Shown here piece after piece: positions 28,612 through 37,615 of a stretch of 64,000 bases of DNA. Where the stretch lies: the NCBI RefSeq assembly GCF_002836505.1, contig NZ_PJBF01000055.1, positions 1 through 64,000 of the forward strand, in the 5' to 3' direction. Position 1 is the stretch's first letter. Every line of letters begins with the position of its first letter. This DNA is from Psychrobacter sp. Choline-02u-9 (GTDB lineage Bacteria > Pseudomonadota > Gammaproteobacteria > Pseudomonadales > Moraxellaceae). The translations under genes were made by a program, and so were the position numbers. The notes beneath the pieces were generated by a model. That model was not told the origin of the DNA. It did no database searches and saw only the letters and a list, made by a program, of their open reading frames with translations.

Positions 28612-30834
28612 ATGAGTAATAATAACAATAAGAGCAAGTCAGCCATTAGCTTACAAGAGAGCTGGGCCAGTAACATCAGCGATTATATTTTGCTGCGCCG
28701 TCAGCAAACACATGTAGCATATGACGCGAAAGATGCAAAGACAAACGATGAAAATAGAAGAATCGGTAAGTTAGGAGATAATGATTTATTTACGGCTCTA
28801 TTTGTTATTTTAGCGGCTCATTTGGAAGAAGGGCATACTGTATTAACCATTGATGCAGCCGATCATGAAACGCCGCTACAAGGGGAAATTAATGGGGAAA
28901 TAGTCACGTTATATGCATGGCAGCAGCAATTATTGGGGATACTTGCAACACCAATTTTTGCGCTGATTGATACTCAGATAAAAACGCAAATAGACACGCA
29001 ATCAAACATGCAACTAGACGATGACACTACAACAGAGACATCGCTATTTGTATTACTAGATACTTTGTTTGGTCAGCGAGATTACCTGTGGGCGCAGCTA
29101 GCACTGAGTAACCATGAAAAAGAGACGTTGATCAAACGTTTTGATGCGATAACTACGTTATATCATCGCTTGAAAAATAGCGACTTAAATACTTTCGTTC
29201 ATTCAATCCATAAGCATGCTTTATTTGCTAACGTTGAGGCGAATACTAATTATAACAACAACCAAAATAGCCTAAGCAAGGATAATCAACCAATTATTTA
29301 TAACATAGCTGAGAATAAAGAGACCCAAAGTTCGAAAATCACATTTTGGCTGCACCGCACTTGGCAAGCAGAATTTAACTTAGCGCAGCATATCAATCAT
29401 ATTTTGAATCAGCAGATAGTGCCTTTAGACATTACCATGCCTGAGAACTTAAATGACCAACAGATAGCCGCTATCAATGTGGCGAACAATAATGCATTTA
29501 GTATCATTACTGGTGGCCCAGGGACAGGTAAAACCTATACTGTGGCTCAGTTAGTCATTGCATTGCAGCAAGCGACAGAGAGTAGGGGAGATGAGTCTGA
29601 ACATATTAGATTTAGCACAGACAGTGCTAGTCTAGCATTAGCAGCACCAACAGGTAAGGCTGCCCAACGTATGCAAGAGTCCTTACAGGCTGCTTTAGAT
29701 GCGGCGGATGTCAAGCTACAGTTGCAAGAAGCAAAAACCATTCATCGTTTGTTAGGTATTGGCCGAACGGGTAGACCGCGCTACGATGCCAACAACCCAC
29801 TCGGCGAAGATATTATCATCATCGATGAAGCATCTATGCTCGGAGTTGAGTTAGCTAATTATCTTGTGAGCGCGGTAAAGCCAGGTGCTAGGCTAATACT
29901 ATTAGGAGATGCGAACCAGTTGGCAGCAGTCGATGCAGGGGCAGTATTGGCGGATCTCTGTCGCATTCCGCTACTGCAACCCATACATGCAGAACTAACC
30001 GAGAGCCGCCGATTTAGCGCCGAGTCAGGTATCGGTAAACTGGCCACTCAAATCAATAAAGCAGAGACAAATCTTCAAGCTATTTGGCAATTATTAAGGC
30101 AAGACCCTGCCTTAAGTTTTCAATATGTTAACATGTTACAAGCAGAATCCATATCAAATAACAAGATAGAAAATAGCCTAAGCAAAGAAAAAATTATTTC
30201 AAGAATCTCCAGTAATTACCAATCATACGTAATTAAAATTAAAAATTTAATAAAAAATCCAATAGAAAAATCCCTGCCAGAATCCGTTAAAAATACTACC
30301 TCTTCGTTAATGGAGGTATTTAATCAATTTAGAATCCTAACTGCTGGTCACAATGGTGAGTGGGGCGACCACTATATCAATAACTACCTTACTCAGTGGC
30401 ATCTTGCTGAGCTAAAGTTACCATTGGGTCAAAACACATGGTTCCATGGACGTCCTGTTATGGTGCTACAAAATAACTATGAGCTTGGTCTATTTAATGG
30501 GGATATTGGTTTCTGCTTACAAACATCAGATGAAAGGAGCCAATTAGAGGTATTCTTTGAAAATAAGACACAAGGGATAGCTGTTAACTTGCTCAATGAA
30601 GAGGTGATAGCCACCGCGTATGCAATGACCATTCATAAGTCACAAGGATCCGAATTTGATCATGTTGCTATTACTTTTGATAACAGCCATGCACGGTTAC
30701 TGAGCAAAGAGCTTCTCTATACAGCAGTGACTCGTGCTAAGAAGCAGGTAACGATATATAGTACCAAGCACGCTTTAGAAAAAGCGGTTCAAACACCGAC
30801 TGAGCGCCATACTGGTTTGGCATTACAGTTTTAA
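28612..30834 (+). CDS. recD: Exodeoxyribonuclease V, RecD subunit
   Basis: 740 residues (E. coli 608). 5'-3' SF1B helicase of RecBCD. Walker A GGPGTGKTYT is near residue 300-309, APTGKAAQRMQESL follows, DEASMLGVELANYL is motif II and GDANQLAAVDAGAVL motif III. TAYAMTIHKSQGSEFDHVAI and LLYTAVTRAKKQVTIY near the C-terminus are motifs V and VI. The excess length comes from a polar N-terminal region rich in Thr/Asp and from an AT-rich insert at about 30130-30330 (residues about 507-575) before the conserved FRILTAGHNGEWG. The start ATG follows AAGAGA. It ends the recCBD unit, with a terminator 45 bp downstream. Confidence 0.95.
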   Translation: MSNNNNKSKSAISLQESWASNISDYILLRRQQTHVAYDAKDAKTNDENRRIGKLGDNDLFTALFVILAAHLEEGHTVLTIDAADHETPLQGEINGEIVTLYAWQQQLLGILATPIFALIDTQIKTQIDTQSNMQLDDDTTTETSLFVLLDTLFGQRDYLWAQLALSNHEKETLIKRFDAITTLYHRLKNSDLNTFVHSIHKHALFANVEANTNYNNNQNSLSKDNQPIIYNIAENKETQSSKITFWLHRTWQAEFNLAQHINHILNQQIVPLDITMPENLNDQQIAAINVANNNAFSIITGGPGTGKTYTVAQLVIALQQATESRGDESEHIRFSTDSASLALAAPTGKAAQRMQESLQAALDAADVKLQLQEAKTIHRLLGIGRTGRPRYDANNPLGEDIIIIDEASMLGVELANYLVSAVKPGARLILLGDANQLAAVDAGAVLADLCRIPLLQPIHAELTESRRFSAESGIGKLATQINKAETNLQAIWQLLRQDPALSFQYVNMLQAESISNNKIENSLSKEKIISRISSNYQSYVIKIKNLIKNPIEKSLPESVKNTTSSLMEVFNQFRILTAGHNGEWGDHYINNYLTQWHLAELKLPLGQNTWFHGRPVMVLQNNYELGLFNGDIGFCLQTSDERSQLEVFFENKTQGIAVNLLNEEVIATAYAMTIHKSQGSEFDHVAITFDNSHARLLSKELLYTAVTRAKKQVTIYSTKHALEKAVQTPTERHTGLALQF

Positions 30835-30876
30835 CGATTCATTCAAGTTGTTGTCGGCGCAATAAGTCAGCGCAAT

Positions 30877-30906
30877 AAAAAAGCATCCAATTTGGATGCT
30901 TTTTTA
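30877..30906. terminator. Bidirectional terminator between recD and hpt
   Basis: AAAAAAGCATCC and GGATGCTTTTTT flank an AATTT-type loop, so the symmetric A and T runs can end both recD (plus) and hpt (minus). Confidence 0.92.
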
Positions 30907-30939
30907 GGACTTAATTATTTTAAGTAATTAAATCTAGAA

Positions 30940-31503
30940 TTAAACTTTGTCTTCTTTGATTGCATAGATACCTGGCAGGTGACGCAAGTAACCATGGAAA
31001 TCCATACCACAACCGTAAACATAACGATCTGCAACATCAATACCCACAAAATCTACGTCGAAATCTGCAACTTTGCGATCATGTTGCTTGTTAAGCAAGA
31101 CACAAGACTCAAGTGATAGAGGCTTTTCTTTGCTTAATTCTTCAACAACTGCTTTTAGGGTAATACCTTCGTCAAAGATGTCGTCAATTAACAATACGTG
31201 CTCACCTTCGATACTAACATCAGGCTTGAATTTCCAATCAAGCTCATTAGTACCTTCGTTATCACGATAACGAGTCGCATGAATATAATGCATGCGATGG
31301 TAGAACGTAAGATGTGTCAGTAGTTGACCAGCTGGGATCAATCCGCCGTTCATCACGACCATAACAATTGGGTTTAGACCAGCATAATGTAGATTGAGCT
31401 GAGCGGCTAAACGCTCATAAGCAGCAGCTACTTCGATACTGCTAATAAGGCACTCTGAGTTGCGTAAGGTTTTTTCAATTTCTTGGTTACTGATTTGGGT
31501 CAT
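30940..31503 (-). CDS. hpt: Hypoxanthine(-guanine) phosphoribosyltransferase
   Basis: 187 residues, type I PRTase. It salvages hypoxanthine or guanine to IMP/GMP with PRPP. The PRPP-binding loop is HVLLIDDIFDEGITL (about residues 103-117), the upstream VMNGGLIPAGQLL is the flexible-loop/PPi region, and VDFVGIDVADRYVYGCGMD is the purine-binding end that distinguishes HPRT from other PRTases. The start ATG is preceded by AAGGCG. It stands alone on the minus strand, about 100 bp after an unknown gene on the same strand, and shares a bidirectional terminator with recD. Confidence 0.88.
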   Translation of the reverse strand: MTQISNQEIEKTLRNSECLISSIEVAAAYERLAAQLNLHYAGLNPIVMVVMNGGLIPAGQLLTHLTFYHRMHYIHATRYRDNEGTNELDWKFKPDVSIEGEHVLLIDDIFDEGITLKAVVEELSKEKPLSLESCVLLNKQHDRKVADFDVDFVGIDVADRYVYGCGMDFHGYLRHLPGIYAIKEDKV

Positions 31504-31605
31504 CGGGTGCGCCTTTAGTAAAAAGTGCCGCTTATTTTAGCAAATTTTAGTGAATTTGCCCAACGTCATATGACTTTTGGGACAAAATTAATCCAACTTT
31601 TAGGG

Positions 31606-32274
31606 TTATTCTGGCTTTTCTATAATAAATGGACGGTAATAATTGGCCAATCTATTCAATGAGTCATTTGGTAGGTCAGGTAATAGCTTATTAAGTGCCA
31701 TACTCATGCCTTTATCAATTGCCGATTTGGCAACTGGAACTGACTTACGCTTGATCATGCCTAGCTTTAATGTCTCAGCATAACGACTGATGAAGTGGGT
31801 CAATGTTTCTTCGTTCATGGTTTCGAGTGCTGTTTTAAATTTGGCTCTATCTACATGCTCAGGCGTGATAGCAGCAAAACCTTCAGTGATAGTATTGGCG
31901 TCTTTTTCTGATAGTTTAAAGCCAACACGTTTAATGCCTTCATTATCAATAAAGGTTGCATGATCTCTTAGAAAATGAAAACTTGGTAATACGTCTTTGT
32001 TGTTTTCTTTACCTAGTAAGATATTGAGCAAAGTATCTGTCGCACGTTCAATCGTTCCAACAATTTTACGCATAGAGGCTTGGCGCTCAGGGTTAGGAAT
32101 AATCTCTACCAAACCAACCAATAAATTATCAGTAAGATCGCGCGCTGTCTGATGCGTAAGAGCATCGCGATAAGGGTAGTACTCTACATTCTCATTTGAA
32201 GCAACGACTTGTTCGGCCTCACTGATTAAAGCTTTTAGTTTATCTGAGGGTACGAATCCAAAATAATGTGCCAT
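31606..32274 (-). CDS. Hypothetical conserved alpha-helical protein
   Basis: 222 residues, no signal peptide or membrane helix, mostly amphipathic helices. The N-terminal segment MAHYFGFVPSDKLKALISEA and a C-terminal LNRLANYYRPFIIEKPE are visible; I do not recognise a catalytic motif or a named family. A good AAGGAAG ribosome site precedes ATG 32274. It is upstream of hpt on the same strand (102 bp gap) and divergent from cstA. Probably a lineage-specific cytoplasmic protein. Confidence 0.7.
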   Translation of the reverse strand: MAHYFGFVPSDKLKALISEAEQVVASNENVEYYPYRDALTHQTARDLTDNLLVGLVEIIPNPERQASMRKIVGTIERATDTLLNILLGKENNKDVLPSFHFLRDHATFIDNEGIKRVGFKLSEKDANTITEGFAAITPEHVDRAKFKTALETMNEETLTHFISRYAETLKLGMIKRKSVPVAKSAIDKGMSMALNKLLPDLPNDSLNRLANYYRPFIIEKPE

Positions 32275-32576
32275 TGCACTTCCTTTATTTGTTGTTTTTT
32301 ATGTCTTACTTGCGTTACATTTATCACCAAATCGGTTATTATTCAAACAAAGTTTTAGTCTCAGGCTCATCACACCAAGTGCTGATTAGTGACATGCCCT
32401 AGTTATAAGATAAATGACTTTGTTGATTGGTAATAATTTTGCAAATTGCTAGAATTTACCTAAACGATAGATGAGCTGAGTCACTCATCGCACACTAATT
32501 TAGCATATTTTTCATATTTTAATTCAAAAAGCTTGAACTTATAAGGCTATTGACTACTTGTCTAGGGAGAGATGAG
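32275..32576. other. Divergent intergenic region before cstA (no gene seen)
   Basis: 302 bp between the unknown gene 31606-32274 (minus) and cstA (plus). It is AT-rich and has no open frame of interest. The last part holds the strong ribosome site AGGGAGA (32564-32570) that fixes the cstA start at 32577. Confidence 0.5.
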
Positions 32577-34259
32577 ATGAATAGTGCTATCGTACTACTA
32601 TTCGCCGTTGCCGCTATGCTCTGCGGCTACGTATTTTATTCAAAATTTATCGCCACCAAAATTTTAGCATTGGACAACAGCCGTCCTACACCCGCACATA
32701 CGATGAAAGATGGGATCGATTATGTTCCCACCAATAAGTATGTATTGTGGGGACATCACTTTACGTCAGTGGCAGGGGCTGCACCAATTATCGGTCCTGC
32801 CATTGCAGTCATTTGGGGCTGGGTGCCTGCCATTATTTGGGTAGTGGTAGGTACTATCTTTATGGCTGGCGTACATGATATGTCTGCTATTTGGGCAAGT
32901 ATGCGTAATAGAGGTCAGTCGATTGGCTCTATTGCTGGTACTGTCATGGGCACACGTGTTCGCAGCTTGATGATGGTTGTTATCTTCTTATTACTACTGA
33001 TGGTCAATGCTGTATTTGGCGTAGCTATCGCCAATATGATGATCAAGACGCCATCTGCGGTATTGCCAGTTTGGGGTGCCTTAGTGGTTGCCTTTATCAT
33101 CGGGCAGTGTATCTATCGCTACAACATGAATTTGGTCTGGGTGTCCATTATCGGGGTAACTGCCTTGTACGGGCTTATCTATCTCGGCCCTATGTTCCCG
33201 ATTGTGTTACCTGAGACCGTTATGGGTTTGCCTGATAACGCGGTATGGATCTTGATCTTGTTCGCCTATGCGGCGATTGCGTCGTTGTTGCCTGTATGGA
33301 TGCTACTTCAACCTCGCGATTATATTAATGGCTTACAGTTATTTGTCGGTTTGATTCTACTATATGCCGCTATTTTTATTGGCACGCCTAATATTGTCGC
33401 GCCAGCGGTTAACACTGCATTACCATCGGATACACCGTCACTTCTACCATTGTTGTTTGTGACAATTGCTTGTGGTGCCATATCAGGTTTCCATGGTTTG
33501 GTCGCAACAGGGACCACTTCTAAGCAGATTGATAAAGAAGAAGACGTTCGTTTCGTTGGTTACTTCGGTGCATTGGGCGAGGGTATGCTAGCACTTGGGG
33601 CAATCCTTGCAGCAACCGCAGGTTTTGCGACTCTTGGTGACTGGCAAGCGGTCTATCAAAAATTTGGTGATGGCTCTATCGGTGCGTTCATCGATGGCGG
33701 TGCAACCATCTTGAATGCTGGCGTTGGTATCGACATGGTGCTATCACAGACGATGCTCACGGTAATGGCTGCATTGTTTGCTGGTACGACGATGGATACT
33801 GGCGTACGTTTACAACGTTATATCTTCCAAGAATTTGGTGAATTTTATAATTTACCTGTACTCAATAAGAGTGTCGTTGCAACGTTACTTGCTGTCGGAA
33901 GCTGTTTGTTATTAGCGTTCGGTGCTGGTGGTATAGATGGCGCGGGTGGTATGATTATTTGGCCGCTATTTGGTACGACCAACCAGTTAATGGCTGCCTT
34001 AACCTTGATGATCGTTACCATTATCTTGTTACGTAAGGGTAAGCCAGTTTGGTACACCTTAGCACCATTGTCGTTCTTGTTAGTTATGACTGTTTTTGCA
34101 CTATTGATTCAGCTCAAAACCTTCTTTACTGATGGTAATTGGCTACTTATTATTATGGATATAATTATCTTAATCGCGACCATTTTGGTGACGTTTGAGA
34201 GTTTGTCTGTACTACGTAAAGAGTGGTCACTACATAAAGGCAAAAACGGTGAGGTTTAA
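32577..34259 (+). CDS. cstA: CstA-family carbon starvation carrier
   Basis: 560 residues, the short class of the family (E. coli CstA is about 700). Inner-membrane carrier with many helices; studied members take up pyruvate or peptides on carbon starvation. Signatures seen: GHHFTSVAGAAPIIGPAIAV near residue 55-75, FMAGVHDMSAIWASMRNRG, LPVWMLLQPRDYINGLQL, FHGLVATGTTSKQI and IDMVLSQTMLTVM then FAGTTMDTGVRLQRYI. I chose ATG 32577, which follows AGGGAGA at optimal spacing, over an upstream TTG at 32550. It is followed by a terminator and then by the CC-star and ArsA-like genes on the same strand. Confidence 0.9.
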   Translation: MNSAIVLLFAVAAMLCGYVFYSKFIATKILALDNSRPTPAHTMKDGIDYVPTNKYVLWGHHFTSVAGAAPIIGPAIAVIWGWVPAIIWVVVGTIFMAGVHDMSAIWASMRNRGQSIGSIAGTVMGTRVRSLMMVVIFLLLLMVNAVFGVAIANMMIKTPSAVLPVWGALVVAFIIGQCIYRYNMNLVWVSIIGVTALYGLIYLGPMFPIVLPETVMGLPDNAVWILILFAYAAIASLLPVWMLLQPRDYINGLQLFVGLILLYAAIFIGTPNIVAPAVNTALPSDTPSLLPLLFVTIACGAISGFHGLVATGTTSKQIDKEEDVRFVGYFGALGEGMLALGAILAATAGFATLGDWQAVYQKFGDGSIGAFIDGGATILNAGVGIDMVLSQTMLTVMAALFAGTTMDTGVRLQRYIFQEFGEFYNLPVLNKSVVATLLAVGSCLLLAFGAGGIDGAGGMIIWPLFGTTNQLMAALTLMIVTIILLRKGKPVWYTLAPLSFLLVMTVFALLIQLKTFFTDGNWLLIIMDIIILIATILVTFESLSVLRKEWSLHKGKNGEV

Positions 34260-34289
34260 ACGTTAAACCATATTGAGTGTCTGTTTAAT

Positions 34290-34322
34290 AAAAAACGCTA
34301 GCAGCAACTGCTGGCGTTTTTT
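34290..34322 (+). terminator. Rho-independent terminator after cstA
   Basis: ACGCTAGCAG pairs with CTGCTGGCGT around CAA and is followed by six T residues. The following two genes therefore need read-through or their own promoter. Confidence 0.9.
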
Positions 34323-34374
34323 GTATCATATAGGCATGATAGATCATAAGAATTAAGTAAAATACGAGCATATT

Positions 34375-34686
34375 ATGGAAAATGAAAACACATCAAATAA
34401 TATAGTAAACGTTCAACCATTAGAGAACACTCAACCATGGTGGCAACGGTTTAAGAGTGGATTAAATGAATTTTATCATGCGCCTTATCGTCAGACGATG
34501 GCACGGGCCGCACGTGATGAAGAAGATTTTTTTATGTTGCTCATGTTTGCCGAGAGCTTGGGTATTGATAATCCCGCCAGCTTTTATACATTAGAATTGC
34601 AACCATTATTTTTAGAAAACTTTCATGAATGGCATACACGTATGGGAATGGATAGATGTCCATTTGACCATGTTGGTTGCTGCTAA
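34375..34686 (+). CDS. Small CC-star protein (cory-CC-star family)
   Basis: 103 residues with the layout of the family named for a C-terminal Cys-Cys stop: a polar N-terminus, WWQRFKSGLNEFYHAPYRQT around residues 22-41, a helical core (EDFFMLLMFAESLGIDNPAS), LENFHEWHTRMGMDRCPFD, and the last residues GCC. A further cysteine lies in RCPFD. No membrane helix is evident. From memory, members sit next to cstA and an ArsA-family ATPase, exactly as here. Its function is not established. The cysteines could bind metal or be modified; that is inference. The ribosome site is weak. Confidence 0.75.
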   Translation: MENENTSNNIVNVQPLENTQPWWQRFKSGLNEFYHAPYRQTMARAARDEEDFFMLLMFAESLGIDNPASFYTLELQPLFLENFHEWHTRMGMDRCPFDHVGCC

Positions 34687-34759
34687 CAGTAGTGGATTGA
34701 CTATATAAAAAAGTAGCTAAGCATTTATTAGATAATGAGACAAAATACGAGATAACGAT

Positions 34760-35776
34760 ATGGCATTACACCCTTTACATGGATTGGTAGAGCAGTTAGA
34801 GACACAACCTATTATATTTATCGGCGGCAAAGGTGGTGTAGGGAAGACCACCACGGCAGCAGCTCTAGCCAGCTACTATGCAAGCCAGCAGCAAAAAACC
34901 TTAATTGTCTCAACCGATCCAGCACATAGTTTGGGCGATGTATTGAATGTACGACTCAATAATGAGACAACGGTAATATCACCTTATCTAGATGCGATTG
35001 AGTTAAATCCTGACGTGATTGTCGATGAACATTTTGCTCAAGTCGAACGTACAATTAAAGCTTATGCCAACCCAGATATGATGCCCAAAATTCGTGAGCA
35101 TCTGCGATTATCTAAATCAGCACCTGGCGCTCAAGAAGCCGCGATGCTCGAATCCATGTGTCACCATTTAGTCGAAGCGGCAGATGCTGGGTATGAACAC
35201 ATCATCTTTGATACCGCACCGACAGGTCATACTTTGCGATTATTGGTATTACCAGAAATGATGGGGGCGTGGACGGATGGGCTGCTTGCACAGCAGCGAC
35301 GACAGGCCAAACTACGTTCGGTGGCGACACACTTGGATAGTCACAATCAGAAAAACAGCGCTCAAAAGAACGATGTAGCCAATCCCTTTGCAGCAAAAAA
35401 ATCAGATCGCTGGGAACAAGCTGTCTCCGTATTAGAAAAGCGCAAGCAATTGTTCCGCCAAGCAGGGTTGCTACTACATGACCGTACACAAACAGCGATT
35501 GTGTTGGTGATGACTGCTGACGTCTTACCATTGGCTGAGACCAAGCGCGCTATCGAGCAATTAGAGGATAGTAAGCTCATGCCAACAGCAATCGTCATCA
35601 ATCAGCTGATATCAACTGCGCAGTCGGATGAGTTTTGGCGACGCCGCGCTGAGCGTCAGCAGCATCTACTGCAGGATATCGAACAAAGCTTTACCAAGTA
35701 CCCGCTGTATCCGATTTACCTGCAACAGACGGATGTACGTGGTACTGATGCATTGAGTGCGTTGTTAAGTGTATAA
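34760..35776 (+). CDS. ArsA/Get3-family ATPase
   Basis: 338 residues, single ATPase unit. The deviant Walker A GGKGGVGKTTTA is at about residues 22-33, followed by STDPAHSLGDV (switch I) and FDTAPTGHTLRLLVLPEMM (switch II and the ADP-release helix). There is no ArsB, ArsC or ArsR nearby and no duplicated ATPase half as in plasmid ArsA, so arsenite pumping is unlikely. Get3-like handling of a membrane or lipidated client fits the fold and the position after CstA and a CC-terminal protein, but this is inference. It ends 25 bp before a convergent gene. Confidence 0.85.
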   Translation: MALHPLHGLVEQLETQPIIFIGGKGGVGKTTTAAALASYYASQQQKTLIVSTDPAHSLGDVLNVRLNNETTVISPYLDAIELNPDVIVDEHFAQVERTIKAYANPDMMPKIREHLRLSKSAPGAQEAAMLESMCHHLVEAADAGYEHIIFDTAPTGHTLRLLVLPEMMGAWTDGLLAQQRRQAKLRSVATHLDSHNQKNSAQKNDVANPFAAKKSDRWEQAVSVLEKRKQLFRQAGLLLHDRTQTAIVLVMTADVLPLAETKRAIEQLEDSKLMPTAIVINQLISTAQSDEFWRRRAERQQHLLQDIEQSFTKYPLYPIYLQQTDVRGTDALSALLSV

Positions 35777-35801
35777 AGTGCATAGATAGTTCGCTGGTAA
35801 T

Positions 35802-37490
35802 TTATGACTCACGCTTATACGACTGTAGTTTACCTGACAGCGACCATGCCATGTCTGTGCGTAATAACTGAGCTTGTTCGGACTTGCCGCTGCTAAGCGA
35901 CGACCATTGTGGTTTACCACGCGCTTTTTTGAGCTCACTTGGTAATTTATGAGTTGGCCATACAGTAATTGGATTATTGTCTTCATCTTCATGGTTAATG
36001 TCGTTAGTTAGCGACGTTCCAAGACTGCTGTTTTCGCCTTTATATAATAACTGAGTGGCATCTGTAGCAGCATGACCACGATGGCGTAATGCAGTAAGTA
36101 AGTCTAATGCTCGCGTTGCTAATAGCGTCAACGTAGCAGGATCGATATATAAGCGTTTTACCCCAGTAATCCTATCGGCAATACTACTGGTGTTAGATAG
36201 TAACCCGCCTGCGATACCACCTATCGCTGCACCCAAGCCCAATGTCGTACCTAGCGCTGCTGCATCAATACCCAACCCTAACAGCGCACCCGCTGCTGCG
36301 CCAGAAGTGGTACGGATACCATAGCTCTTGAGGAGTTCAGGATCAAATGGGTCTTGCTGATAGGCTTGCAATTCAAGCGGGGTTGCCGCGACTGCGTTAT
36401 CATAAAACTTATAGAGGTTAAGTAAATTGTGCTGCATCGCACGCTCACTTTGTCTAACTGCTTCTTGCATTTGTTCTAATACAGGCATCGGGTCGTCATC
36501 TTCATTAATCTCGCGTACAAAAGAAGCGACATTCAATAAAAAGTCAGCAATAATAATATTGGCCTCATCATACAACTGCGCCCAATCTTCAGTCCGGCGC
36601 TGCATCAATTGCTCAAGCATCTCAGAATGAGTGAGCATAGTGGCTAGGTTTTGCCAAAGATGCATCTCATCTTCAAATTCAAAAGCAACGGAATCAAAAC
36701 GTGTGGAGATATGTAGATTGCGTCTTGCCAGCATGGTTTGCCAATAATCAATATTGGCATTCTGACTGTCGGTAAAGTTAAAGACAGGCATCACCGGAAT
36801 GGCAGCCCACGATAAAATCGCTAGCTCATCTTTATACTTGCCCAATACTGGCTCACGAGCATCTACCACATAGATGGCCATATCACTTGCCAGCAGCTGA
36901 CGAATCACTTTTGCTTCTTGGCTATAATCATAGCTGTCTAGAACACCGCTATCTGCACCTTGAGCGATATCTGATGCCAAAAACTGCTGCAAGCGCTCAA
37001 TACCATCACGGCGACTGGCGGTGTTGTCCTCCAACCAGTCCATGAGTCCTGATGCGTCCTCTAGGCCTGGTGTGTCGTATAGTGCTACCAGCACCTCACC
37101 CGTTTGACTGTCTGTCAGACTTGCTTGCTCGACATGACGCGTGGTCGCCGCTTCGTTTTTGACTTCACCAAAATAGACATCACGCAGTAACGTGCGCAAT
37201 ATGGAGGTCTTACCGGTATTGGTGTGTCCCACGACCGCCAATTTTAGCGCCTCACCACTGGCGATGGTTTTTTTTGTCACATTTTGGTTTTTTGTGGTTG
37301 TAGCTGGCGGTACTGATTCAGTTGATATGGATTGATTATCATGAGTTACCCTAGACTGGGTGGCCGTTTTTGACACTGTCGAATGCGAGGTCTTGGCGTT
37401 ATTATTTGAGTCGCTAGGCAACGCCTTGTCTGCAAAAAGACCTGTAGGCGTGTGATGCTCGTAATTTTCTTTTTTATTGTCATTATTCAT
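35802..37490 (-). CDS. DUF3482-type membrane-associated GTPase
   Basis: 562 residues. The first 75 or so are Ser/Thr/Asn-rich and disordered. A TRAFAC GTPase domain follows: P-loop GHTNTGKTS (about 88-96), a threonine in AATTRH as possible switch I, and DTPGLED as G3. The C-terminal half has a glycine/alanine-rich hydrophobic stretch (about 405-440) able to insert in a membrane, as in DUF3482 proteins. It is last of three minus-strand genes, downstream of a DUF2868 membrane protein and a hydroxylase. DUF2868 and DUF3482 genes are commonly paired, so the two products probably work together; their role is unknown. Confidence 0.85.
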   Translation of the reverse strand: MNNDNKKENYEHHTPTGLFADKALPSDSNNNAKTSHSTVSKTATQSRVTHDNQSISTESVPPATTTKNQNVTKKTIASGEALKLAVVGHTNTGKTSILRTLLRDVYFGEVKNEAATTRHVEQASLTDSQTGEVLVALYDTPGLEDASGLMDWLEDNTASRRDGIERLQQFLASDIAQGADSGVLDSYDYSQEAKVIRQLLASDMAIYVVDAREPVLGKYKDELAILSWAAIPVMPVFNFTDSQNANIDYWQTMLARRNLHISTRFDSVAFEFEDEMHLWQNLATMLTHSEMLEQLMQRRTEDWAQLYDEANIIIADFLLNVASFVREINEDDDPMPVLEQMQEAVRQSERAMQHNLLNLYKFYDNAVAATPLELQAYQQDPFDPELLKSYGIRTTSGAAAGALLGLGIDAAALGTTLGLGAAIGGIAGGLLSNTSSIADRITGVKRLYIDPATLTLLATRALDLLTALRHRGHAATDATQLLYKGENSSLGTSLTNDINHEDEDNNPITVWPTHKLPSELKKARGKPQWSSLSSGKSEQAQLLRTDMAWSLSGKLQSYKRES

Positions 37491-37615
37491 AGTCGCGTCT
37501 TATTGTTATTGATGATCAAACTTTAGCCATTTATTGTAAAACAAATCTGGTGGCAGGTTGGTTTTGGATGCGTAGTGTCCATATCGTAAACTGTATTTTA
37601 TGTATCCATGATACG

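Noticed and set aside
34760..35776. Arsenite efflux ATPase
   Set aside because: Single ATPase unit with no arsB, arsC, arsD or arsR nearby; the cstA/CC-star context favours another role.
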